The position numbers and the translations under genes are program-made. Shown here one piece after another: positions 53,307-64,000 of a stretch of DNA of 64,000 nt (its first letter is position 1; the number at the start of each line of letters is the position of its first letter). The DNA is from Theocolax elegans (lineage: Eukaryota; Arthropoda; Insecta; Hymenoptera; Cerocephalidae): assembly GCA_026168455.1 (NCBI GenBank), contig CM047427.1:60465249-60529248 (forward strand). Reading direction: 5' to 3'. The notes below the pieces were generated by a model that was not told where the DNA came from, did no database searches, and saw only the letters and a list, made by a program, of their open reading frames with translations.

Positions 53307-55980
53307 TGTTAATATTAAAAGGATTCATCTTAAACATATAATTTGATGAAAAATATTATGACAATAACGTAATATATTAAATTAGTAATCTTTAAATTTG
53401 CGTTACTGACTAATAGTTAAAAAAACGTTAAAATTATAAAAGCTTTGGTGACCTCATGAAAAAAAAGAAGAATAATAGCTAGCTATAACTATTCTAGATC
53501 GCAATCGGCTGAGTAATTTTGTAGCTTGACACGAAAAATATTAATAAAAATATTCATGAATTAAAGCACTTAGATATTTTTATAAGGCTCTGCTTATAAG
53601 ATTAAATGTGCATTACAATGGAACGAGGAAAATTGTGAGGCTCGCACAAAATCTGTACTTGCACTTAAAGGACAAAAAACTTGTGAATCGCTTAATCTAT
53701 GATTTTATCAAAGGTGACGACAAAATAATTGTTTTTAAAATTAATTATCATTCCAGTTGAAAAAAATATAGTATTGAATAGTGGCCTTACGTCACAACTT
53801 GCAAAAATAATTGTTCTCTTCGGGAATTTTTGTATATATATATATCAAAAATAAATAATAAATGTTACAAGAGAAAATGTAATACTACGTAAACAGTGAG
53901 TAACAATATTTTAGCAGATAAATAAGAAAAAATGTATTTACAAGTGCAATTTGCACAAAAAATATATTTTCACGTAAATGACAAAATTCTATTTAATTTG
54001 GCTGAGATTCAAACGGTCCAGAGCGTAGACATAAAGAAATTTCGGCCTTATGGGTCGTAAGTAGCCAATTTCGCGCATTTTTCACGAGATAAATACTATT
54101 GTCCTTGTTTTTGCTCGATCCGTATCCGTTTTGTCGTATTTTTGCGTACAGCTTGTGTTATTTTTCTTTGCAGGGTCGAAGGACGAGGCTATTTTTTTGT
54201 TCCGTAGTTCAAGGGGAGATTTCGCGATATGTTCGTTTTCGCGCGTTATGTAAGGCAGTCCGTATCTTGTATAGCCCGATGAGGGTAATTTTGTAGAAAA
54301 ATTTGTGTCACGCTCTATTTTGATGATTCTAACGAAAATTTTGAAACCTATATATATATATATTGCGAACAATTTGTGTATTATAATTAAACAATATTAA
54401 AGTCTTTGCTTATTTTAATTATAGGAATATGTATAAATTCATATTAATTTATTACACGTACCTGCATGTTTGTATAAAAACTAATTATAAAAAATAAATT
54501 TAATTATAAAAAAGTAAAAATAATAAAAGGTTAGATAAAAAAATAACATTTACAACTTTGAAAATGAGTAAAAGTTTGCTTGAAAAATCAGTTAAGAAAT
54601 TCACAACTACGGTCGGGTTTTTCAGTAAATGTTTTATTGATGTGGGTAGAGTTATTGTGTTGTTTCTTAATTCAACTTAATACTTATTGAAGAAGTTTTA
54701 TCAATAGAGATGATGTTAATCCTTTAGTTAAAAATTATAATAACTAACATTTTTTTCAAGATTGCAATATTAATTATATCGCATTATATGGTGATTATAA
54801 ATCAGGGCGAGTGTTTAATTTTTTAATTTTATTTTATATTCTTTATACTTCCATATAATTAATATTTTATTTTTTATAGTTAATGGACTGTAAGATTGAA
54901 ATAATTCTGCTTGAAGTTCTATTATTGAACAATCTGCAACGTAAGAGTTAATTATTAATTTGATTATATGACGTTTTGGAACAAACAATATATAAAAATA
55001 AAATTTTGATTACACAAAGATCAGTTTACGACGTTCCGACATTTACTAAGAGAAAAAAGGTAATAAATATAATAGTATCAAGAGGGTAGAATTTTTAACC
55101 AAAAATTTTCAAAAACAAAATTGTGTTAATTTATTTTTCCAGGTTTTGACATGGAGAGATCAATAACTTTTCGGAAATCTCCTGATAAAAAATAATTAAT
55201 ATAATTATATTTGTTCATTTATAGCGACTTTGATATTTTTTCTGAAAATCTTTATGCAGATACATCACAGATTACTTTATTATGAAATCATGAAATAAAT
55301 CGTGAAATTTATTTTGACATAATTTGATTGATTTTATTTATGTTTTTACAATCAAATATTTTATCAGCTACTTAAATATGACATATAAAATTAAAAAAAA
55401 TAATTGCAGTATTAATAGATAAGGATCAATGTACATAGGTGCATTTGTGGTACTTTCTTTTTCTTTATTTGAATACTTTATTAATCTACACGACTTATAT
55501 CGAGACTTATGATGTCATGTTATTTATTAGATTATACACGTATATATACTTAAAATTGTTACAATATTCATTATCACAAAGAAGAATATATACCTATATG
55601 CGTCATGTGCAAGACTAAAGTTTTAATATTTTAGATATTTCTATTTTATTATTAGTTAATTTTTATAAGTAATTTGTTTACTTCTATTTATTGTGTAATT
55701 CTATTGAGTTCGATACAAGAATGTTCATTGACATTTTTGGCGAAATTTAATATAGATTGGAGTATTATTTATATTTAAAGAATACTATTTTATAATTTAG
55801 CATATAATCTTAATATCTTTCGCGTGAGAAAAATTCTTGTAACACTATAAAACTATTCCAACGGATCACCTGAACTGAAGAGATAAATATTTATCGTACA
55901 TCGTCAAATGTATTATACGTAGAAAATTGTTTAATTTGTAAATGTAGATTGCTATTAGACAAATTCAAAGTTGTATTAAG

Positions 55981-55982
<2 letters not shown>

Positions 55983-56033
<51 letters not shown>
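55983..56033. repeat. (AAT)n microsatellite
   Basis: About 17 uninterrupted AAT/ATA trinucleotides, some 260 bases upstream of the laccase start codon. Confidence 0.9.
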
Positions 56034-56035
<2 letters not shown>

Positions 56036-56295
56036 CATGCCGAGGTTTTACATACTTAAAACGATTAATTATGGTACGTCTATGTACCTCAGACAAAGAT
56101 GATTAGGTCTCAATCTGGTCATTTCCTAAACACGCATTGGATTGCAACAGCAAATTCAATACCAAAAATTTCCTCGCTCGAACGGGACATGATAAAGGGA
56201 GAATGAAAGATATCCATCTTGATGCAGTCGATAAGATAATAAAATAGCAAGCTTACTTATGCCAAGTCCCAGGAGACGATCGTTAAGTGTCTAGG

Positions 56296-59200
56296 ATGTA
56301 TCGAGAATTCGCGTGTCTGTTGAGCTTTGCTCTTTTGTGGAGCATCACATTCTGCGAACTCAATTTTGAAGAGAGACCCATCGATCCTTGCAAACGAAAA
56401 TGTCAAGGGAATCGAGTACCATTGGTTTGTCGGTACAACTTGACGATCGAGATGTATACCACAATGAGCAAAGCTTGCTACAGCTGTCCAAGTGTAACAG
56501 AGGATTGCTTTAGACCGCATTGCATACCAGCGGACGGAGGTGAAAAAGTCGTGATTGTGGCTAACCGTCGATTACCTGGTCCTATTTTCGAGGCGAGTTT
56601 TTTACTGGGGATACAGATCGACTTAAAATTGTGATTGCGGAACTAATAACAAAATAACTAGCATTGAATAATGAGTATATTCGAGTCTTAATTTTATTAT
56701 ATTTGAAGTAATAGTAGTAATTATAATCCTAAAAGAAAAGCCGATACCCCGTATATACGTGCATTATCAATTTAAAAAGATTAAATATACGATTTCACAA
56801 ATGGTAGGTCTGCAAAGGTGATCGAATGATCGTCAACGTTATCAATGGACTAACTACTGACACGACATCGATACACTGGCATGGATTGCATCAACGTAAA
56901 AGCCCATTTATGGACGGGGTACCTTATATTACGCAATGCCCGATTCTACCTGGCCAGACGTTTCGCTACCAATTTTCAGCGGACATTGCTGGATCGTACA
57001 TCTGGCACTCGCACAGTGGTATATAAATTCATTTTGATATACAACAATACCGACTTTTCAAGTATCTACAGACCGAAGCTCAAGTAAAAATACCAACTCA
57101 AGCAAAATTCTTCAGAAACCTAGTTTAAATTATTTTTTAAAATAATTAAAAAAAAATAAAATAGTTTAAATTATTTTTCAATGATTATGTTAAACTATGA
57201 AACAATTGTTATCGTACATTACCGACCATTTTTAGATACAAATGCCAAATCAATTTTTATCATTTTAATAAGCAGGAAGCCTGAATGAAAAAATATGACT
57301 TTTATAGGTAGAAAATTCAAACACACTCAACAAGCGTTGATAAAACTATAATTTTCCTATTCTTTCTATTGAGTAATTAAAAGTATGTTCATTTTCAATA
57401 TTTTGATGTTATTAGAGGTTGTTTGTTTCTATTTAATAACGTTTTGAACACTACCCATATTTTTTAATTGAAAGTAGCATATTTAAAGTTTTTATTATAA
57501 ATTAAGGAAATAAAGTCGGCATAACGTATGTTTAGGAGGCCTGCGATGACTTAGTCGGTAGAGCGATGAACTTGTATCCCGGAGATACGAGTTCGATTTC
57601 CGGTCTCTGCTAATGATGTGCATCACTGTAGAAAAGTTATTGTCAAAAATCGCGTGCCTTTGTTCTTAATTAGATTCATAATAGAAGCATAAAGAAAGCA
57701 ATATTAAATAATATAAAAAAATTTAATATTAATTTCTAAAATACTTTTTAATATATTTTGAAAAGCAAGTGTCTTTATAGGAATGTCGAATTGACACATC
57801 CGTCCAAAATAGAAATTTTAGTATAAAGAATTGTTTTTTAATACAAAGAATAATTTTGTATTAAAATATTGTGAAATTTATAGGTGATCAAAGAGCAGAT
57901 GGACTTTTTGGAGGGTTAGTGATACGCGAATATGACTCAGAAAACCGACTTCGTGGTCTATATGACGTGGACGAACACGTGATTATAGTAAATGAATGGA
58001 CAAGGATGTCAGGTCCGGAAGCCTATGTACTCGAGTATCAAAATGGTCAGGTTGCAAATCCTCATACAATTTTAGTCAATGGTCTTGGACGTTTTGAAAA
58101 TAGCGATTTTCCTGTAGCTACATTTATTGTTGAAAAGGTAAATATTGCCAAATATAGTTGACGATGTGATCGAGAATGAAAAACTTCTTAAAATTATCTA
58201 ATACATTTTAAAATATAAAATTTATTAATTTTAAGAATTTAATATTTTTGAACCTAATGCAAGTTTAAAAGATGAAAAATTGCATTCATAATGATACTCA
58301 TTTTTGCTTTCTCGTAAAGAAATAATAAAATTTTGTAATAATAAAATTTTTCGATGTGCTAAAAACACAAGAAATATGTTTTAACAAATCTAATAGAACT
58401 AAATCACATGTTTAAGAAAATCACCATATGGATGCGTATGTGCGTGGGTGCGTTTGCGAATCTATACCGTTCTAATTTTTAGACTGTTGTATCGATTTCG
58501 CTCGCTTTGGGCATGTAGTTTTCTTTTTAATTTCTGAAATCGGGGAAAAAATTGTATGTGCATCACTAGATTCGCTTATGTTTGACAGCCAATAATCGAT
58601 TTTCTAAAACTTTATTTTTCAAAAATTTGATTGCTGCAGAGTTAGATCAAATGTACTTTGTAGAGAATAAAAAAATATTTCTCTCTATTTGGGTTTTTCA
58701 ATATTGTAGTTTTAAATATTTTATTCGACTATTTTTCTATTGAAGTATCAAAATCGTTTATAATTTATAATCAATACGTTATCCAATTTATAATTTCATT
58801 GACAATTAAAGGGAAAACGATACAGATTTCGTTTACTGAACGTGGGTGCACAAGATTGCCCAGTGAGTGTTTCGATAGACGGACATCCGTTACTTGTCAT
58901 TAGCACCGACGGAATCGACGTAGAACCGATTGAAGGTACTTTAAAAATATAAATTTTAACTTATGTAAAACAAGATATGGCAGTATTACATATTTCGTTA
59001 TTAAAAGTATTCTTATTTTGGGTAGGGTCCGATTTGTCGAAGGCTCGTTCAAAATATGTGCGATATTTCGAATTTTAAAAATTAGAATAACTTTTTTGTT
59101 ATTTGGAATTCCAAATAGTAGATAAATATTTTTCTGCTTTATTGTCTGTTATCAAGGTGTTAATAGACAAATATTATAAAAGTTATTTCTCTACACTTTA

Positions 59201-62200
59201 AAGTTTGAATATTCGGAACAAATACCTATGTAAACACTGAAGAATGCATTACTTTCGAAATAATGATCTTTCTATTTCTCTTGGTTCTAAATAATAAAAA
59301 TGCATTTCTAATTTTTAACATTCGAACAATGCACACATTTTGAATGAGCCTTCGACAAATCGGACCCCACCCCTTATTTTCATACAAAATAAAACATAAA
59401 AATAAACGTAAAAAAATGATTAGTCGACTTGATCCGCACATTACCTGGTGAAAGATACGATTTCGTATTGACGGCTGATAGAAACATCGACAATTACTGG
59501 ATTCGCTTCCAAGGCGATATTTCCTGCAAGAAATGGAACGCTAGTCAAGTTGCTATCTTGCGTTACAAAGATGCTTCGGAAAACGAACCTATGTCACAGC
59601 CAAATATAAATTTTCGCAATGAGTTAAGAGTGAGCTAATTTCATTGACCTTACTAGAAACTATAATAGTGTCATGGGATAATATCATAAATGACATGTAT
59701 TTTAGCAATTAAATCCATTTGATCAAGGAACCGAAACGCCGGGTGCCATGTGTATTCCAAGTTTAAATTCACTGGATCCTGACGATGAAGCACTTTTGCG
59801 AGATCCGGATCATCAATTTTACATTTCTTACGATTTTTACGAGCTTGACAATACCGATTATCATCGAAAGAACCTTTATGGATACTTTCAAGGTAAATAA
59901 ATTTATAAACCTTTAGTCGTATTACTACGCGATGGAATTTTAAGAGAAATCGTTACATAAAATGTATTATATTATTTACTAACTTTTCACCCCGTGTACC
60001 CTTTGCGGGTTTTGTGGGACATCCCTACCACCTATGAATGAGGATGTATATATTCTTTTCCATATACCACACCACTTCGTATTCGCCTGGGGATATGTCT
60101 GCAAGGCAGGGAAAACCTATAGTAGGAAAATCTTTCTCGAGATGACCGTTGTATTGAAACATTTTGTTTGGATGTGTAGGTCACATTATGTAGACACGTT
60201 GCGGAGTGTGGAAAAACACCTGACCGATCTCGAGGGTCGCACGAGGATGGGTCACCAAGTATTCTAACCGCAGCAGGTATTGCTTGACTTTTGTGATCGT
60301 CCTAGGTAGGTCCTCTGCACTCCGCCACCGTGTACATGTTACGTAAAATATATTAAGGGTCCAATAATGAAGGAAAAAGTTATCAGTAGAAAGCGTGGAT
60401 ATTTCGTCTCTATATACAAGTTGTAAGCAAATTATTTACTAGCGAATACAATTAACATCCTATACACTCCTGTGGTAACGTAAAACCAATTATAAAATTT
60501 TACCAGCGCAGCATATGTTATAAGTTAACAAAATCCTACTGTTTTAACCGCTTTACGCTTTGAAAATCTCTTACCCAATATATATGTTTGCATTCAAATT
60601 TGTATATAGGACAAGTATTAGGAATCTATTATTGTAGGAAGCATGATTTCACATTTTTTTATTTTTTTTCTTTATTTTTTTATTCAGGTCTTACTATTTA
60701 TCGGTATCGTGTTAAATTTTATTTAACTGAATTTCTATTGCATTATTCGACTACAATATTTGTTGACTTCGAACGTATGTTTATTTAATGTATGCACTAA
60801 TAAAAAATGCTACTGATAATAATTCCCATATTATTATAAAGAAAACACAACAAATTATTTTTATCAAAATTTAGCCTGCATTTTAGACTCAAGTTTAGAG
60901 TAATGTCGATTACTTTTTTTCGTTTCTAACAATTTTATTTTCGAAAGAGTTTGTTAGATTTTTTAAGCTACATCTAATATCCCTCTGTAAAAAAATGATG
61001 TGAAGCCTCTTAAAACGTGTTATGATTAGTCGGTTGAAACTATTAAAAGTGACGTAATTGCATGTATCTACTATGGAAATGGGCAAAAGAAAAGTTTTTG
61101 AAAAGTGAGCTTAGGAAAAGCACGTAATATGTAAAATTAAAACATTAAAAATATAAAGAAATTTATCACAAATGGATAGTGCGCGCAAGGTGGGTTGTAG
61201 TATGTAAATAAAATGTAGTATGTAAAGTATAAAATCCACATCCAAAAATGAATCATTGTACATATAGATGTATAATAATAGAACTATATATATCTTTAAA
61301 CAGATTTGATTTATTGAATATTAATTTCGTATTAAAAAGCTTCGTATAGAAGGTAAATATTTTTCGATAGTGCAAAGAATATTAGTAATAAAATAAGAAA
61401 TTTGCAGGCATCTGTGAATATATTTGATTGTTTTATCTATCCATACAAATAATATAAGAAAAATAATTGTACTTATTTTATATAAATACTTATCGAATAA
61501 GCCAATAACAAATTTTAATAGTTATGCTGAATTTTTTATTTCAATTGTTTAATATAAAATCTATTTTGACAGTTGACAAGAGTAAAAGACTAAGGACATT
61601 GCAGTTCAACCACATAAGTTTTGTGATGCCAAATTTCCCCTTGCAAACTCAATACGAGCAGATTGGACCTAAACAATTTTGCGAAGTCAAACCATCCAAT
61701 AATTGTACAATTGAGTTTTGCGCCTGCACGCAGATTATCCGTGCCAAACTCGGCAGCGTTGTAGAGATAATCGTAGTGGATAAGGGTAATGTCACAACTC
61801 CCTAGTATTTCTTATCTATTTCTTACAATTTTAAACTTAAGCGACGTGCTAAAATCTATTTATATGTTGCCAAAATTTATATTTACTGAAATATTCTGAA
61901 TTTTTCAAACAATTGTGTAATATCTATTATTCTTTATAGATTCGTGTTCTACGTAAACATTTACGCACATTTATTATATACCTTAATTAAGTAAAGTTAA
62001 TTTAAATTTTCATGTGGGTAGTTAATACAAATCTAAATTAAATTTAAATTAAAGTATTATTACTTATATGCTTTAGTGTCCTGTAAATAAGTATTTTACT
62101 TTATAATTTTCATGAATTTAAACATAGTAAATGAAAATAAATAAATAATAATCAGTGTTCCCTAGAAACACATAACGTTTTGGTGTGTTTAACTTCCTGG

Positions 62201-63617
62201 AAACATTGTAGCAATTTTGAAACATCAGATGCAAGTTCATCAAAATTGCTAATATTATCTAAATATTGCGCGCTAGTAATGCTTGTTCTCTCTTAATATA
62301 ATGATTTTATGGGGTTAAAAATTGTTCTTGAAATTCAATTTTATTCGTTTATTACATGTTGGTCTTATATAAATAACAGAATTATTAGCAATTGTTAACG
62401 TGATATTCACAATCGTTCTTCACAATTATTGTATTAATATTAATATCGAAAACCTATGTATCTATATTGAAAGTAAAATAGATAAATTTCATAAAAAATA
62501 ATACAACATTTTTACGTACACACTTATATACAGTAATTGATAATTCGATTATGTCTGACCAACTTAATGTACGCTTTTTAAAATACTTGACTATAATTAA
62601 TTATATTTCTCTTCTATAAATAAAACAGTATATTTTTACAAAAACAGGGACGTTCCGTACCAATCATCCGATGCATCTCCACGGTTATCACTTCCGCGTA
62701 GTAGCAATGGAAAAATTAAGTAAAAATAATGAACCGATCACCATCGATCAAGTAAAAGCTCTGGATAGACAAGGCAAAATTCGCAGAAAGTTGCATGCAG
62801 CTCCGTTTAAAGACACTGTGATCGTTCCAAGCGCCGGTTTCACCATTATTCGTTTTCTCGCCGACAATCCTGGTAAATAATATTGCTCTACAAAATTAAA
62901 TAGTATATTTTTGTTAAGTTAAATGAAATTTAACATAGAATGCATTATTACAGCCCTGGTTTTTTTTTAATTCGTTGTTTATTTATACTATTTTTAATAA
63001 AAAAAACGATATGGGAATTGGACTACTATTATATACTATTTATATTCAAAATTTGTATTAATTTGTGATAATTACAATTTATTAATTAAATAAATAGAAA
63101 AAATCTCATAAATTAATTTATTCGCAATAAGTACAATTATATTTTGAAAAAAATCCGATTACATTATTATTTACGTATTATTCATACTACGGCAGTTTCA
63201 AGCACACTGCACGCACTGTTGCTTTTGTTTTTATATTTTGTTAAATTTTATCGTTTATACCAAATAAATATTAAACTATTACAGGTTAATCTTTTAAATG
63301 CTTACGTGGTCACAGAGACATAGAGCATATCTTTGAATTTTGACTCGCGCCTCTCTCCCTCTTACTAGATAAATCTATATCTATCTCTCTTGCTTTGGAT
63401 GGGAGTAGTAAATCGTTAAAAGTTAGCGAGTTCGGGACTCCATTCATGAAAGTATATCTAATATATAATGTTTTATTTTACAGGCTATTGGTTTTTCCAT
63501 TGTCATTTTGACAAACACGCTAGCAACGGAATGGGCTTGGTTGTTAAGATTGGTGAACACAATGATTTTCAAAAAGTTCCGGACGGTTTTCCAAAGTGTG
63601 GTATTCGTGAGAAATAG
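56296..63617 (+). CDS. Secreted laccase (insect multicopper oxidase)
   Basis: A four-copper oxidase that oxidises phenols and related reductants with oxygen. Exons: 56296-56592, 56808-57018, 57884-58137, 58812-58935, 59424-59629, 59706-59892, 61573-61785, 62648-62872 and 63484-63617. They total 1,851 nt, 616 aa, all phases compatible. The first 20 residues ([20 protein letters not shown]) are a signal peptide, followed by a Cys-rich N-terminal region. All copper ligands are present: His122/His124 (HWHGLHQR), His166/His168 (WHSHSG), His504/507/509 (HPMHLHGY), and His578-Cys579-His580 with His584 and axial Met589 ([12 protein letters not shown]). The first intron uses a GC donor. No membrane anchor is seen. 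Insect laccases tan cuticle or act in gut, salivary gland or venom; which applies here is not visible. I cannot say which laccase subfamily it is. Confidence 0.95.
56593..56807 (+). other. GC-AG intron in the laccase gene
   Basis: The first coding exon must end after ...RRLPGPIFE to keep frame with VCKGDRM at 56808. That places the intron start at GCGAGT (56593) after GAG. The only nearby GT would leave the wrong phase. GC donors with otherwise good matches (AG|GCGAGT) are a known minor class of U2 introns. The acceptor is GGTAG at 56803-56807. Confidence 0.75.
57019..57883 (+). other. Laccase intron 2
   Basis: An 865-base intron between the exon ending at the second copper-ligand motif (WHSHSG) and the next exon ([11 protein letters not shown]). 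Apart from the tRNA-like stretch it is AT-rich with nothing recognisable. Confidence 0.6.
57538..57612 (+). repeat. tRNA-like sequence in a laccase intron
   Basis: The sequence contains a good A box (TTAGTCGGTAGAGC), an anticodon-loop-like CTTGTAT (TGT, threonine type) and a B-box-like GAGTTCGATTTCC in tRNA order and spacing. The acceptor, anticodon and T stems pair poorly, so it is more likely a decayed tRNA copy or the head of a tRNA-derived SINE than a working gene. Confidence 0.45.
59893..61572 (+). other. Laccase intron 6
   Basis: A 1,680-base intron. It contains the 5S-like element at its 5' end; the remainder (60345-61572) is AT-rich and shows no exon or repeat I can support. Confidence 0.6.
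59992..60335 (-). mobile_element. 5S rRNA-derived SINE candidate
   Basis: A GC-richer 340-base block sits in the 1.7-kb sixth intron of the laccase gene. On the minus strand, about 60251-60303 reads CGATCAC, AAGTCAAGCAA, CGGTTAG, TACTTGG and TGACC in order. These are the internal-promoter blocks of animal 5S rRNA, and the spacing between the first three matches that of 5S. The repeat CCGTGTAC occurs at both ends (59992-59999 and 60328-60335) and could be a target-site duplication. 5S-derived SINEs (the SINE3 type) are known in vertebrates. The remaining body is unrecognised. The overlapping plus-strand open frame has no domain. Confidence 0.55.
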
Positions 63618-64000
63618 TTGAGCTCTTTTTATTTGTATTACGCTATTTATTATGTATATTAAATCATTTATTTTCTTTCATTTTTTCATGTTAAAACCAT
63701 TTTATTATGTTTAGTTATTTATGTATTTTTTTTTACTTCGTTGAATAATGTAATAATTGATTTAATAAGATATATTAATCAACAATTGTCAGGTTATAAA
63801 CAAAACATTTAGTGTATTTGCATTCTTCCACAATTTGCACAATTCCACAAATAAATTATATTTCATTATATCAATTTTATTGGTAAATGACAAATTATTA
63901 CGAATACATAATTTAAAAGTCTAATAATTAATTAACAATTTATTTTTAAATTAATTTACAATCAACAAGTCATACTAAAAATAGAGGTAATCATTACTTC
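63618..64000 (+). other. Laccase 3' UTR and window end
   Basis: AT-rich sequence after the laccase stop. A candidate AATAAA signal lies at 63850-63855. No further gene is visible before the window ends. Confidence 0.5.

Larger units (their letters stand above)
51060..56295. other. Divergent intergenic region between protease homologue and laccase
   Basis: About 5.2 kb, mostly AT-rich. It contains a small MITE-like repeat (53167-53306), a GC-richer island (about 54000-54300) and an (AAT)n tract (55983-56033). Open frames at 52288-52535 and 54082-54372 have no recognisable domains and are not called. The last 200 bases before 56296 should include the laccase promoter, but I see no clear TATA box. 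Confidence 0.5.

Noticed and set aside
54082..54372. 96-codon minus-strand open frame in the intergenic GC island
   Set aside because: No similarity I recognise and low-complexity charged composition.
57538..57612. Functional tRNA-Thr gene
   Set aside because: The anticodon, T and acceptor stems do not pair well enough.
60034..60267. 77-codon open frame in laccase intron 6
   Set aside because: It runs antisense through the 5S-like element and lacks any domain.
1..64000. CRISPR arrays, bacterial operons or viral genes
   Set aside because: No regularly spaced direct repeats, and every convincing gene has spliceosomal introns of animal type.

Overview
The window is nuclear DNA of an insect. 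It is AT-rich, its genes are broken into many exons by short introns with GT-AG borders, and it carries insect-type proteins: a pericentrin-like PACT protein, Rif1, a ZnT1-type zinc exporter, a clip-domain serine protease homologue and a laccase. Hymenoptera is my best guess, but that is inference; no single feature proves the order. I built all gene models by reading splice sites and reading-frame phases by eye. Four of the five models keep frame from end to end. The zinc transporter does not.

Layout. Positions 1-13346 (+) hold the 3' part of Plp (pericentrin-like protein): 23 exons, about 2,068 codons, ending in the PACT centrosome-targeting domain. Positions 13347-16709 are intergenic, with a short foldback, a tRNA-related SINE-like unit and another hairpin. 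Positions 16710-27865 (+) hold a complete Rif1 gene (21 exons, 2,275 aa) with SILK and RVSF PP1-docking motifs. About 28900-35224 (+) hold the ZnT1/ZnT63C zinc exporter: a GC-rich 5' region containing a palindromic metal-response element, and eight coding exons with two apparent single-base frame disruptions. Positions 35225-40618 are the transporter's 3' UTR plus intergenic DNA. Positions 40619-50929 (-) hold a secreted clip-domain serine protease homologue (357 aa, six exons) that has lost its catalytic serine. Its introns carry a 1.07-kb foldback element and MITE-like DNA. Positions 50930-56295 are a divergent intergenic region. Positions 56296-63617 (+) hold a complete secreted laccase (616 aa, nine exons, one GC-AG intron), whose introns contain tRNA-like and 5S-rRNA-like sequence. 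The remainder is the laccase 3' flank.

The genes do not form one pathway. Plp (centrosome), Rif1 (replication timing and PP1 recruitment) and the zinc exporter are housekeeping genes. The protease homologue and the laccase, divergently placed, both belong to families used in cuticle, immune and phenoloxidase biology.

The most unusual items are a foldback element whose two arms each carry a hammerhead-ribozyme-like core, inside the intron before the PACT exon; the 1.07-kb CCAGACT-rich foldback element; a 5S-rRNA-derived SINE candidate; and the two frame breaks in the zinc transporter.
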